The notes beneath the pieces are model-generated. The model worked only from the letters and a program-made list of their open reading frames with translations, had not been told where the DNA came from and did no database searches. Of a stretch of DNA of 64,000 bases, positions 50,610 to 59,948 are shown one piece after another (position 1 is the first letter of the stretch; each line of letters begins with the position of its first letter). Source of the DNA: CBDCKR01 sp964572045 (GTDB lineage: Bacteria > Gemmatimonadota > Gemmatimonadetes > Longimicrobiales > Gaopeijiaceae); contig CAZNEI010000003.1 in the NCBI GenBank assembly GCA_964572045.1, positions 52,933 to 116,932 of the forward strand, read 5' to 3'. Made by a program: the position numbers and the translations under genes.

Positions 50610-53444
50610 CTAGAGAATCGTCAGGCTCCGCCGGGCGCTGGTCCCGTCCGCAAGACCAGCAACAGTGACCGTGAGCACCAACGTATACTCGGCCGCCGGG
50701 ACTTCGCTCACATCGAGCGTCACGTACTCGGTGACTCCGGTCCCGGCCGTCGCCCTGCGGCGCCAGGTCGTCCGAAACTCGTGAGCTCCCACAGGACACG
50801 AGTAGAGCGGCACACGCGAACCGTCCGCACGCTCTAGATGGGCCGCCAATCCGTAGGTCGCGGCCGAATCCGGAAGGTCGTACAGCTCGAAGAGCACTCC
50901 GACGGTGGCTTCTTCGCCGACCGCCTCGACCAGAGGGAGTACCCAGGGCGCTCCGCGCCTCACCTCCTCCGGCTCGGGGTTGGCCGCTTCGACCAGGAGC
51001 AGGTCCGAGACGTGTGCCCCTTCCCCGGCGGGAGTGGTGCGCCCGACGGGCTCGCGCAGTGCCGACAGGTACCCGACGCGGTCGTCGTAGACCTCGAGCA
51101 CGACCTGCCGTCCGGCTTCATCCGCTCCGATGCTCATGTCCAGAGCGCCCGGAGCCGCCGGGACTCGTCCCCTCGACGAGCTGAGGGCGTCCCCCCTCTC
51201 GTCGAGAACGTAGATCGCCACGTGGAGCGAGTCAGACGGGCCCCCGTACATCTCGTCGGGCACCGCCGAATGGACCTCGATCTCAAGCTCCCCGTCGGCC
51301 GCCCGGAACCGGCTGAGGAGCCCGGCCAGATCCCGCACCTCTCGGAGGGCGCCGGTGCCGTACCTCTCGGGGACGATCTCCTTCAGGCTCCGGAGGTAGG
51401 AGGCGCTCTCGGGCGTCAGTTGCATCCTCCGGGACGTCGCCGGGCTCCGAAACGTCACGTGTGATCCCGCTCCGTAGTCCCAGAACACCGTTCTCATTCC
51501 CCGGCCTTCGCCGACAGCCCACGCCGAGCTGGGATGACCGTAGCGGAGCAGGACCTCCACGGCGTCGGGGCTCTGTTGTCCGAACCGTAGCGTCGCGTAG
51601 ACGGCCCTCGCGAAATGTTCGACCACGCGTTCGTTGACCGAGGTGATGAGGATGGGATCGCGTCCGTGCCAGAACACCTCCTCCACATCTCCACGCTCGT
51701 CTTCGCTCATCGCCCGGTAGGCGACCTCGCGCGCCGGGGGAAGAAGCACCCCGATGTCCGTGTAGCGCCGCGCCTCGGCTTCGGCGACCGCTTCGAAGCC
51801 AGCCCGAAACCGCTCCATGGCTTCTTCGGGATAGCCGAGTCGCTGGAGCGCAAGCGCCGAGAGGAGGATGCCGTGCGGATGGCCCTGGGACTCCCAGATA
51901 AACCGCTGGGACCGCTTCAGCAGATCGGCCCACCGACCCTGATCGGCAAGGTCCAGGAGGATCTCGACGTTCGCGCCCGCGTGGCTCGGTACGGCTTCGG
52001 CCGCCGCCTCCAGGAAGCGGAGAACGTCGTCGCGGCTCTCCCCCTTCGACGGCCCGATCGCCTCGAACGCCTCGGCCCTGAGCCGCCTGAATCCGTCGGG
52101 ACAGAGGTTGTTGAGGCCGATGAGCCTCTGGGCGGACGCAAGGCGCCCGGGATCCCCACCCGAGATCCCCCGGCACTCGATCGCCCCGAGCCGGATCGTG
52201 GCGATCCTCCCCAGGCCCTCCCAGGCCAGCCACTGCTCCTGAACGAGGGTGGCTTGCTCGTAGTAGAGCTCCGCCAAGAAGGCCGGAGACACGGAGGCCC
52301 GACTCGCCCTGGCCCGCCAGGTCGCGTCGCCGTAGAGCTGGCGGGCCTCTTCACGGAGGCCCTGCTTCCTGCGGATGCGGGCCAAGGCCAGGGCCGGGGC
52401 CGGGTTGTCGGGTGCGCGTCGCATGGCGTCTTCCAGCATCACCCCCGCTTCTCTCCTCCACGTCGTCGGACCGACGCCTGGCGGGGGATCGCCGGACAGA
52501 AGCGCCGCGAGGCCGCCCAGCGGACCGCCCTCGTCCACCGAGCCGTCCAACGCGTCGCGGAGCATCTGCTGTCCCTCGAAGAGCGTGGGCGGAGGGGTCA
52601 TGTACTCCCCGCTGAGAAGATCGTCGGGCAACTCGTAGCCCAGGTTCTGGGGAGGCGCGGGTGACGCGATCGGGGAGGGAGGCGAGGGACGGGGCTCGTC
52701 CTCGGAGGACGCTTCGAACACCACGTCAAAGCTGACCCACGTCCCGACGGGGACGCCCGACCGGCGGGCCGGCTCGAAGCGGAGACCGGGGGCCACCTCG
52801 ACGGCAACCCGATCCAGCTCTGACAGGCCTGATCCGCGCTCGATCTGGACGTGATCCACCGTGCCGTCCGATTCGACCCACATCCTGAGCTTGACCACGC
52901 CTCCGATGCCCACATCCTGGAGCGCTTGCGGATAGCTTCTCCGGATCGTCCTCTGCGCTTCGCTCCTGTCGAGGAGAGTCGGATAGGTATGCTCCGGGCG
53001 GGGAAGCTCCCCCCGACTCTCCGCCAAGGGTCTCGCGACCGCGGCCTCGGACTCGATGGGTCCGTCCGTCGCATCCTCCGGAAGTTCTTCGTCGGCGAGC
53101 ACTTGATCGGAGGGCGGAACCGAGCGCTCGGGGGCCACGCGGGCGTCGGGCCCGGCCCACGGAAGCAGTCGCGCCAGACCGGCTCGCGCCTGGGGCGTCG
53201 CCGCAGCCACCAGAAGTGCGGCGCCGACGGCGGCCGCCCACCGGGGCGGGAGGCGGAACCGGAAGGATGGGGAGGGGCCGGCGCAGGCCTTCTCAAGCTC
53301 CGCTCGTAGCTCCGGCCCGAAGGAGGGCCGCTCGTCGATCACGATCGCCGACAACTCCCGGTCGAGCTCGGCAAGCTCGGGCGGAAGCCGTGGCGGGCGC
53401 GGGTCGTCGCGTCGACCGCTCATCCCCCTCCCCGACGCTCCCAT
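50610..53444 (-). CDS. Membrane protein with anti-sigma-like N-terminus, TonB C-terminal-type domain, and TPR/GWxTD-like region
   Basis: This is a 944-residue protein whose ATG overlaps the stop of the ECF sigma gene (TGATG). A cytoplasmic part of about 65 residues precedes one membrane segment (about 69-84, WAAAVGAALLVAAA). After an acidic linker, a TonB-like C-terminal domain spans about 165-245 (VGIGGVVKLRMWVESDGTVDHVQIERGSG, VEVAPGLRFEPARRSGVPVGTWV). Helical repeats (about 290-560) follow. A segment RDPILITSVNERVVEHFARAVYATLRFG resembles GWxTD domains, and beta-rich C-terminal domains complete it. Placement and topology suggest it both inhibits the sigma factor and works in the envelope. 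Domain calls beyond TonB are by pattern. Confidence 0.72.
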   Translation of the reverse strand: MGASGRGMSGRRDDPRPPRLPPELAELDRELSAIVIDERPSFGPELRAELEKACAGPSPSFRFRLPPRWAAAVGAALLVAAATPQARAGLARLLPWAGPDARVAPERSVPPSDQVLADEELPEDATDGPIESEAAVARPLAESRGELPRPEHTYPTLLDRSEAQRTIRRSYPQALQDVGIGGVVKLRMWVESDGTVDHVQIERGSGLSELDRVAVEVAPGLRFEPARRSGVPVGTWVSFDVVFEASSEDEPRPSPPSPIASPAPPQNLGYELPDDLLSGEYMTPPPTLFEGQQMLRDALDGSVDEGGPLGGLAALLSGDPPPGVGPTTWRREAGVMLEDAMRRAPDNPAPALALARIRRKQGLREEARQLYGDATWRARASRASVSPAFLAELYYEQATLVQEQWLAWEGLGRIATIRLGAIECRGISGGDPGRLASAQRLIGLNNLCPDGFRRLRAEAFEAIGPSKGESRDDVLRFLEAAAEAVPSHAGANVEILLDLADQGRWADLLKRSQRFIWESQGHPHGILLSALALQRLGYPEEAMERFRAGFEAVAEAEARRYTDIGVLLPPAREVAYRAMSEDERGDVEEVFWHGRDPILITSVNERVVEHFARAVYATLRFGQQSPDAVEVLLRYGHPSSAWAVGEGRGMRTVFWDYGAGSHVTFRSPATSRRMQLTPESASYLRSLKEIVPERYGTGALREVRDLAGLLSRFRAADGELEIEVHSAVPDEMYGGPSDSLHVAIYVLDERGDALSSSRGRVPAAPGALDMSIGADEAGRQVVLEVYDDRVGYLSALREPVGRTTPAGEGAHVSDLLLVEAANPEPEEVRRGAPWVLPLVEAVGEEATVGVLFELYDLPDSAATYGLAAHLERADGSRVPLYSCPVGAHEFRTTWRRRATAGTGVTEYVTLDVSEVPAAEYTLVLTVTVAGLADGTSARRSLTIL

Positions 53445-54046
53445 CAGGCGTCGAACTCGCGCGCCACGGCCTTCTTGAGGCGCTTCAACGCCCTGTGCAT
53501 CCGCACGGCCATCGCATTGGGGCTGATGCCCAGGGCCCGGGCGATCTCACGGTTCCCCAAGTCCGCCCCATAGCGAAGCGCGAGGATCTCCTGATCGGCG
53601 CGCCTGAGCGTTCGCGCCCCATTGAGCAGAGCCTCGATTCTCTCCTGCCTCAGGACGCGCTCCTCCTGGGAAGGAATCTGGGCCACCAGGTCGGGGACCC
53701 GGTCGAGGGATACGTGAAGCGAGCCGCGCCGCTTCAGGGAGCGCAGATGATCCGTGACGGCGTTGCGGGCGATGCGCAGAAGCCACGTCCTCGGCGCCGC
53801 TCGCGAGGCGTCATAACGACGGAGTGAGCGGAGGGCCTTGAAGAAGACCTGCGAAGTGACGTCTTCGGCCGTCTCCCGCGTGGCGACTCGAAAGCGGACG
53901 TATCGATAGACCGTGGGCCGGTGATCCCGGTACCACTCGGCGAAGTCTGGTTGGAGCTGCGAGGGCGCCGGCCCGATGTTGTGCGTGCGCCGCCCGGCGG
54001 TCTTCGACCCCTCCTTGGGATCTTGGAGCTGCGGCTGCGCCTTCAT
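53444..54046 (-). CDS. ECF-type RNA polymerase sigma factor
   Basis: This is a 200-residue group IV sigma factor. Region 2: FAEWYRDHRPTVYRYVRFRVATRETAEDVTSQVFFKALRSLRRY, then RTWLLRIARNAVTDHLRSLKRR. Region 4: LRRADQEILALRYGADLGNREIARALGISPNAMAVRMHRALKRLKKAV. A leader of about 30 residues rich in Gln and Pro precedes region 2. Its stop overlaps the start of the large TonB-domain membrane protein, so the pair should act as sigma and its membrane-bound controller. It interrupts the usual gap-pgk order. Confidence 0.95.
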   Translation of the reverse strand: MKAQPQLQDPKEGSKTAGRRTHNIGPAPSQLQPDFAEWYRDHRPTVYRYVRFRVATRETAEDVTSQVFFKALRSLRRYDASRAAPRTWLLRIARNAVTDHLRSLKRRGSLHVSLDRVPDLVAQIPSQEERVLRQERIEALLNGARTLRRADQEILALRYGADLGNREIARALGISPNAMAVRMHRALKRLKKAVAREFDA

Positions 54047-54404
54047 CGCCCTCTAGATACGTCCCCTCGCCCCCGCCATTACACGCCTGGTCTCGCGCTA
54101 AACCGGTGTCGTCACGTGCTTTGTTCCCCGTCTAGCGCAAGCGAGTTCCGCCTTCCGGGGCCCTCGATCGTGACTTCCTCGGTCGGCCGACTCCGGGCCG
54201 ACCACGAACGCGCCGATCCAGGGGGCGTTGGCACGACGCTCCCGGCTCCTTCCCGGACACACCGGCCGCGAGCCCCGGTCGGCGAGAGCGCCGGTCAGAT
54301 GCAGCGAGGGCGGGCCTGCCCGGGCAAGCCGCGTGCGTGAGCCGTCCGGCCCGCCCCGACCCCGCGCGGGCCGGCCCTCTCATCCCCGACGCCGAAGGCC
54401 GTCC
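54047..54404. other. Intergenic region between gap and the ECF operon
   Basis: About 360 nt. A promoter for the minus-strand sigma gene should lie in the part nearest 54047-54130, which is less GC-rich. I see no gene or clear hairpin; the frames here have arginine-rich shadow composition. Confidence 0.4.
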
Positions 54405-55433
54405 TCACCCCTCCACTGAGGCTGGCAGCCGCTCTCCTACGTACCGCACCAAGTCCACGAGCCGCTGCGCGTACCCGCATTCGTTGTCGTACCAGGCGAG
54501 GACCTTCGCCATGCGCCCTTCCATCACATTCGTGGCGGGTGCGTCCACGACCGAGCTGTACGTGCTGCCGGTGTAGTCGACCGAGACCAGGAGCTCGTCG
54601 CTGACGGCCAGAATCCCCGACATCGGCCCGCTCGCCGCTTCACGGAGGGCATCGTTGATCGCCTCCGCCGTCGTCTCCGTGCCGAGCTCGGCCACGAGGT
54701 CGACGATGGAGACGTCGGGCGTGGGCACGCGGATGGACATGCCGTCCAACTTCCCTTCGACTTCGGGGATCACCAACGCCGTCGCCCTCGCGGCGCCGGT
54801 GGTGGTGGGGATCATCGACATCGCGGCCGCCCGTGCCCGCCGCTTGTCCGAACTCGGCACGTCGAGAAGCGTCTGGTCGTTCGTATACGCGTGCACCGTC
54901 GTCATCAGCCCCCGCTCGAAGCCGAACGATTCCAGGAGGACCTTCACGACCGGAGCGAGACAGTTCGTGGTGCAACTCGCGTTGGAGATCACGTCATGCG
55001 ACTCGGGATCGTATTGCTCGTGGTTGACGCCGAGGGCGACGGTGACGTCCCCGTTCTTGGCCGGAGCGCTGATGATGACCTTCCTGGCTCCGGCCTCGAG
55101 GTGCTTGCCCGCGAGGTCTCGGCTCCGGAACCGGCCCGTGGATTCCACGACCACGTCCACGCCCAGGTCCGCCCAGGGAAGCTTCGAGGGATCCCGCTCC
55201 GAGAATACGGCGAGCTCCTCGCCGTCGAGCGTGAGTGCCCCGGCGGCGGCCCCCACTGCGCCCGGATAGACGCCGTGAACCGAATCGTACTTGAAGAGAT
55301 GGGCCAGCATCTCGTTATCCGTCAGGTCGTTGACGGCGACGAAGTCGAGGTCCGCGGCTGCGGACTTCTTCGCCAACCGCAATACGTTCCGTCCGATCCT
55401 GCCGAATCCGTTGATGGCGACGCGGATGGGCAT
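54405..55433 (-). CDS. gap: Glyceraldehyde-3-phosphate dehydrogenase, type I
   Basis: The ATG at 55433 gives 342 residues. The NAD domain begins MPIRVAINGFGRIGRNVLRL. The catalytic Cys154 is in SNASCTTNCLAP, with His181 in TTVHAYTNDQ and the phosphate-binding TGAARATALVIPEVEGKLDG. The C-terminal block is SVVDAPATNVMEGRMAKVLAWYDNECGYAQRLVDLV. It oxidises glyceraldehyde 3-phosphate to 1,3-bisphosphoglycerate. Asp at about residue 36 (VNDLTDNEML) supports NAD over NADP. It lies upstream of the ECF/TonB-domain genes and pgk on the same strand. Confidence 0.96.
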   Translation of the reverse strand: MPIRVAINGFGRIGRNVLRLAKKSAAADLDFVAVNDLTDNEMLAHLFKYDSVHGVYPGAVGAAAGALTLDGEELAVFSERDPSKLPWADLGVDVVVESTGRFRSRDLAGKHLEAGARKVIISAPAKNGDVTVALGVNHEQYDPESHDVISNASCTTNCLAPVVKVLLESFGFERGLMTTVHAYTNDQTLLDVPSSDKRRARAAAMSMIPTTTGAARATALVIPEVEGKLDGMSIRVPTPDVSIVDLVAELGTETTAEAINDALREAASGPMSGILAVSDELLVSVDYTGSTYSSVVDAPATNVMEGRMAKVLAWYDNECGYAQRLVDLVRYVGERLPASVEG

Positions 55434-55773
55434 GCACCGGCCTCCCGTTCTAAAGGATGTCACGTCTGCGCACGGGCCCCTGGAAGGTCGAGGGAGGACC
55501 GCCCGCAGCCGAGCTCACGCGCGTCGTGCCACCGTTGGCTCGTCGGAGGAGCCGGTGACCAGAGACGTCGTGCGACGTGAGCACGGGGACGCTATGTGAA
55601 CGGCCCCATCGTCCCTTGCTACAAGGGCGTTCCAGACGTTAGCCCGGCGCCGAGCCAGGTGCAACCCACCCTGCGGTCCGGGTTCCACGGGGAGGCAAGG
55701 AGGGCACGAAAGCAGCAGTCCGCTGGCCTCGGGCCCTCCAGATCGGACAGAGCCCCTCTCGCAAGCGACGTGG
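55434..55773. other. Intergenic region upstream of gap
   Basis: About 340 nt between argH (stop at 55774) and gap (start at 55433), both minus strand. It should hold the gap promoter and the end of the argGH transcript. I see no gene or strong hairpin. Confidence 0.4.
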
Positions 55774-57174
55774 CTAGGCGAGCCGGTCCTCGGCCTCGGC
55801 CAACTGAGCTCGGACGGCAGCGCGAGATGTGCCGCCCGGCGTGTTCCGCGACTCTACCGAGCGCTCCCAGTCGAAGACTTCGCGCACGTCGTCTCCCAGC
55901 TCCGGCGCGACCTGGAGAAACGTGTCCAACGGAAGCTCCCCCAGGGGGATCCCGGCTTCCTCCGCCCTCCTCACAAGCCGCCCGACCAGGTCGTGGCTCC
56001 TCCGGAACGGCACCCCCCGCCGCACGAGGCGATCGGCCAAGTCGGTCGCGAGGAGTTGCGTATCCATGGCGGCGCGGATCCGCTCGGGCCGGAACTCCGC
56101 CGAGGCGACCGCCCCGGTCACGGCCGGAAGCGCTGTGGCCAGGGCGTCGACAGAGTCGAACAACGAGCGCTTGTCCTCTTGGAGATCGCGGTTGTAGCCG
56201 CTCGGCAGTCCCTTCACCAGGGTGACGAGCGCCACCAGGTTTCCGGCCAGACGCCCCGCCTGACCCCGCGCGAGTTCCGCGACGTCGGGGTTTCGCTTCT
56301 GCGGCATCAACGACGATCCGGTGCTGTAGGCGTCGGTCAGCCTGAGGAAGCCGAACTCGAACGACGTGAAGAGCACCAGGTCCTCACCGAGCCGCGACAG
56401 GTGCACACCGATCACCGTGCACGCGTACGCCAGATCGAGCGCCCAATCCCGGTCTCCGACCGCGTCCACGCTGTTCTCGCTCGGGCGCCGGAAGCCCAAC
56501 GAACGGGCAAGCAGCCCGCGGTCTACCGGAAACGGGCAGCCCGCGATCGCGCCCGATCCCAGAGGGAGCACGCCGGCCGCGTGCACAGCCCGCCGCAGCC
56601 GCTCGCGATCGCGTTCGAACGCCCACAGGTGGGCCAGCGCCCACTGGGCGCCGCGGATCGGCTGGCCCTGCTGAAGATGGGTGTAGCCCGGCAGCAACAC
56701 GTCCACGCTACCCCGGGCGAGTCCGAGCAGCGCCCGGCACAGCCCCGCCACATGGGCCTCCAGATCGAGCCCGGCGTCCATCCCCCAGAGGCGGACGTCC
56801 GTGGCGGCCTGGTCGTTGCGGGAACGGCCCGTGTGCAGCTTGCCCGCAAGCTCGCCGACCTCCTCGAACAGCAGCCGCTCGACGAGCGAATGCACGTCCT
56901 CGTCGGGGGCGTCCGCAAACGGCCGGCCGTCCCGCAGCCGATCCCACACCCGCTGGAGTCCCGCGTCGAGCGCGTCCGCTTCCTCGTCTCGCAGCACGCC
57001 GGCCCGGGCAAGGGCCTGCGCCCACGCGCGGCTTCCCCGGATGTCCTCTCTCCACAGCCGGCGGTCGACGTCGAGGCTCAGGTTGAAGCGGGACATCTCG
57101 GGCGAGAGCTCGCCCTCGAAGCGGCCGCCCCAGAGGCTGTGTGCAGCGGCAGCGTCCGGCGGTCTCTGGGTCAC
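55774..57174 (-). CDS. argH: Argininosuccinate lyase
   Basis: This enzyme cleaves argininosuccinate to arginine and fumarate. I use the GTG at 57174 (466 residues, VTQRPPDAAAAHSLWGGRF), since upstream residues are unlike the family. Signature motifs: LWGGRFEGELSPEM, LHTGRSRNDQAATDVRLW, TVIGVHLSRLGEDLVLFTS and the fumarase-family signature TGSSLMPQKRNPDVAELARG with the catalytic Ser. It follows argG by 112 nt. The C-terminus RAAVRAQLAEAEDRLA is normal. Confidence 0.95.
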   Translation of the reverse strand: MTQRPPDAAAAHSLWGGRFEGELSPEMSRFNLSLDVDRRLWREDIRGSRAWAQALARAGVLRDEEADALDAGLQRVWDRLRDGRPFADAPDEDVHSLVERLLFEEVGELAGKLHTGRSRNDQAATDVRLWGMDAGLDLEAHVAGLCRALLGLARGSVDVLLPGYTHLQQGQPIRGAQWALAHLWAFERDRERLRRAVHAAGVLPLGSGAIAGCPFPVDRGLLARSLGFRRPSENSVDAVGDRDWALDLAYACTVIGVHLSRLGEDLVLFTSFEFGFLRLTDAYSTGSSLMPQKRNPDVAELARGQAGRLAGNLVALVTLVKGLPSGYNRDLQEDKRSLFDSVDALATALPAVTGAVASAEFRPERIRAAMDTQLLATDLADRLVRRGVPFRRSHDLVGRLVRRAEEAGIPLGELPLDTFLQVAPELGDDVREVFDWERSVESRNTPGGTSRAAVRAQLAEAEDRLA

Positions 57175-57286
57175 GGTCGCTGGAGTTCCTGTGGTGGGCG
57201 GAGGAGGGAGCGGAAGCCGACACCCGCCGGGGGCCGCCACGGTGTGACGGGCCCGCGCGCGGCCGGGCTCCGGGCTCGCGTCCGAG

Positions 57287-58534
57287 TCAGCGGGCGACCG
57301 TCCGGCCGACCTCCCGGAGGAGCTCGTCCAGGGCGTTGCCGCCTCTCTCGGCGTCGCGCGCCGCAGCGGCGCGCATCGGTAGACCGAAGAGCCTGATGAA
57401 CCCCTCTGCGTCGGCGTGGTCGTAGCTCTCGCTCGCTCCGAACGTGGCGAGATCCTCCCGGTAGAGCGACCGCTCGCTCGTCCGAGACACCGCCCACGTC
57501 GACCCCTTGTAGAGCTTCATGCGGACGCTACCCGTGACGTCTTTGAGCAGCTCGTTGACGAGCGCATCGATCGCCTCGCGCTCGGGGGTCCACCAGCGGC
57601 CCTCGTAGACGAGGTCTGCGTAGCGCGGCGCCAAGTGGTCCTTGAGTGCAATCGAGCGCCGATCCAGGGTGATGCTCTCCAGATCGGCGAGAGCTGCGTA
57701 TAGGATCGTCCCCCCAGGCGTCTCGTAGACGCCCCTCGACTTCATGCCGACAACCCTGTCCTCGATCACGTCCGCGCGTCCGACCCCGTGCTTGGAGCCG
57801 AGCGCGTTCAGCCTCTCGAGCAGCGCGACCGCGTCCATAGTCGTGGAGTCGAGACCGACCGGGGTCCCTCCCTCGAACTCGATGTCGACGAATTCGGGCG
57901 TGTCGGGGGCCGACTCCGGAGCGACGGTCCACATAAACATCGACTCCTCGGGCTCGTGTGCAGGGTCCTCCAGGGGCCCGCCCTCGTGCGAGATGTGCCA
58001 CAGGTTCTCGTCACGCGAGTAGAGCTTTGTGGGGTCGACGTTGAGCGGAATCCCGCGCTCGCTGGCATAGGTGAGCACGTCCTCGCGCGAGCGGATCTCC
58101 CACTCCCGCCAGGGCGCGATCACCCGGAGATCGGGCGCGAGCGCGGCGAAGGTGAGCTCGAAGCGTACCTGGTCGTTGCCCCTTCCCGTGCAACCGTGCG
58201 CGAGCGCGTCCGCGCCGAAGCGCCGCGCGACCTCGACCTGCCGCTTGGCGATCAACGGTCGCGCGGTCGAGGTGCCCAGCAAATAGCACCGGCTGTAGAC
58301 CGCGCCCGCGCGCAAGGTGGGCCACGCGAACCGCTCGATGAACTCGCTCCGCAGGTCCTCGACCACCAGCTCCGAGGCACCGCTTTCGGCAGCCTTCGCA
58401 TGGAGCGCGGAGAGATCTTCCTTCTGGCCGACGTCGGCGGTCATGCAGATGACCTCGGCGCCGTAGGTCTCGCGGAGCCAGGGCACGATGATCGACGTGT
58501 CCAGTCCTCCTGAATATCCAAGCACTACCTTCAT
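57287..58534 (-). CDS. argG: Argininosuccinate synthase
   Basis: This 415-residue ATP pyrophosphatase joins citrulline and aspartate. The PP-loop is VVLGYSGGLDTSIIVPWL. Other blocks: GCTGRGNDQVRFELTF, the citrulline/aspartate-binding YSRDENLWHISHEGGPLEDP, and RGVYETPGGTILYAAL. GGAGGAG lies 8 nt before the ATG. It is the first gene of an argG-argH unit. Upstream lie dyads that could be arginine-repressor sites. Confidence 0.96.
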   Translation of the reverse strand: MKVVLGYSGGLDTSIIVPWLRETYGAEVICMTADVGQKEDLSALHAKAAESGASELVVEDLRSEFIERFAWPTLRAGAVYSRCYLLGTSTARPLIAKRQVEVARRFGADALAHGCTGRGNDQVRFELTFAALAPDLRVIAPWREWEIRSREDVLTYASERGIPLNVDPTKLYSRDENLWHISHEGGPLEDPAHEPEESMFMWTVAPESAPDTPEFVDIEFEGGTPVGLDSTTMDAVALLERLNALGSKHGVGRADVIEDRVVGMKSRGVYETPGGTILYAALADLESITLDRRSIALKDHLAPRYADLVYEGRWWTPEREAIDALVNELLKDVTGSVRMKLYKGSTWAVSRTSERSLYREDLATFGASESYDHADAEGFIRLFGLPMRAAAARDAERGGNALDELLREVGRTVAR

Positions 58535-58589
58535 GTCGATCTCCTCCGACTCCTCCGGCGAGACTAGAGGCCTAATGCCCCGTCGAAAA

Positions 58590-58608
58590 AATGACTTACG
58601 TACTCATT
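58590..58608. promoter_or_regulatory. Imperfect palindrome upstream of argG
   Basis: AATGACTTACGTACTCATT is symmetric except at two positions (arms AATGA/TCATT around a TACGTA core). It lies about 60 nt before the argG start. It could bind a dimeric repressor such as ArgR; that is inference. Confidence 0.35.
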
Positions 58609-58635
58609 CCCAAACTATAGACGTCCCGTGCGACA

Positions 58636-58649
58636 GGAATAAATATGCA
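58636..58649 (-). promoter_or_regulatory. ARG-box-like half-site pair
   Basis: On the minus strand TGCATATTTATTCC fits seven of the eight fixed bases of the arginine-repressor pattern TGNAT-N4-ATNCA. It lies where the -35 region of the TATAGT-containing promoter would be. A single match in AT-rich DNA is weak evidence. Confidence 0.3.
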
Positions 58650-58904
58650 TATCCCCCGGCATATCTGGCAAGGACGGCCTCGCGGCAAGGGAAGGCCTCA
58701 AGGACACCACGACCGAACCACCGGATGCGCGGGACGTGCATCGATTCCAGGGGACGGCCTGCATGGCCGGGAATGACTCGACGGCGATGGCCGGGGGTTG
58801 CGGTCAGGACGGGCGAGAGGCTGCAACGGCGGCCCCTCCTTGGAGGTCGGCAGGGGACGGTCCGTTTCGGTCCCCTCCCGTACCGGTCCCTCCGGACGCA
58901 CGCT

Positions 58905-59948
58905 TCACTGGCCTCTACGGCCCGCCCGGGCGGCCTCGGTCCGGGCCTTCGGATAGAACTGCCGGCAATAGCGGCGGTACGCACCGATCGGACCATCGGC
59001 CCGGCACAGTCGGGGCGGGGATCGGTACCGCTTCTTTTCCCATATGGTCACGTCCTGCAAGACGTCCCGCTTCTGCTGCGAGAGCAGAATCTGATTCATG
59101 ACCCTGTGGCGGTACTTCAGGGGCATGAACCGCAGCCCGGTGATGGCGCGCCGCGGCCTTCGGATCTCTCGCACCTGGCTCGCGAGCGTCACCTCGACGA
59201 TCCCGTTGGCGAGGGGCGTCGTGAGTACCCAGAGCCTTGCACGCATGTCTATCGTCTTCTCGTGGATCTCCACGAAGGAGAAGCCCATCCCGAAGAGGTG
59301 GGCTACGGCCGAGACCTCGTACACGAGGTCCACGAAGCCCGCGATGCTGCGAACGCGCGTGAAGTCGAAGCCACTCGTCAGGCGGGCACCGTCCACCGAC
59401 ACGGAGCCGACGGCAGACACCTTGTCGTAGCCGTGCACGTAGCGCAGGTGTCCGAGGTCGACGGAGTTCTCGGCGATCTCCTGGGGATGGCCCCGGAAGC
59501 GCAGCTTCCGGAATCCTAATTTGCACCACTCCCTGCCGGCGGCAGGATCCTCGGGCAGATCCCACTGCCGCGGCCGTCCGCCGCTCCCCCACCATGCGAA
59601 GACCATGCCGAGGATCTCCCTCGTCTCGTACACCTTCAGCTTGGCTGCCTTGGGGGCCGGAGCGTACGGGGTCGCGACGCATTGGCCGCTCACGTCGAAC
59701 TCGAAGCCGTGGAACGGGCAAACGAGGCGACCACCGCACACGCGTCCGCCGACTTCCGGACCCAGGGACGAGCCCAGGTGCGGGCATACGGAGTCGGCCA
59801 CACAGATTCGACCTTCCTCGTCACACCAGGCGACGATCTCCTCGCCCAGCCAGGTCTTCTCGATCAGCCTGTTCCGTTGAATGGATTCGCGGGTCCCGAC
59901 GAAATACCACCCCTCCGGGTATGTGGGCAGGTCATCGATGCGATTCAT
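58905..59948 (-). CDS. Rieske-type non-haem iron oxygenase
   Basis: This is a 347-residue protein. The Rieske [2Fe-2S] motif is CPHLGSSLGPEVGG ... CPFHGFEFD at about residues 55-82. The mononuclear iron site is AENSVDLGHLRYVHG at about residues 160-175, matching NxxDxxHxxxxH. The fold and short length resemble KshA and Neverland/DAF-36-like oxygenases acting on sterols or other hydrophobic rings, but the substrate is unknown. A separate reductase would supply electrons; none is adjacent. It is upstream of no obvious operon partner, with argG 370 nt downstream. Confidence 0.9.
   Translation of the reverse strand: MNRIDDLPTYPEGWYFVGTRESIQRNRLIEKTWLGEEIVAWCDEEGRICVADSVCPHLGSSLGPEVGGRVCGGRLVCPFHGFEFDVSGQCVATPYAPAPKAAKLKVYETREILGMVFAWWGSGGRPRQWDLPEDPAAGREWCKLGFRKLRFRGHPQEIAENSVDLGHLRYVHGYDKVSAVGSVSVDGARLTSGFDFTRVRSIAGFVDLVYEVSAVAHLFGMGFSFVEIHEKTIDMRARLWVLTTPLANGIVEVTLASQVREIRRPRRAITGLRFMPLKYRHRVMNQILLSQQKRDVLQDVTIWEKKRYRSPPRLCRADGPIGAYRRYCRQFYPKARTEAARAGRRGQ

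Larger units (their letters stand above)
58535..58904. other. argG leader and intergenic region
   Basis: About 370 nt between the Rieske gene stop and argG start, both minus strand. The 58585-58660 part is strikingly AT-rich and holds a TATAGT -10-like hexamer (minus strand, about 58614-58619) and two dyads listed separately. The remainder is GC-rich with no gene. Confidence 0.5.
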
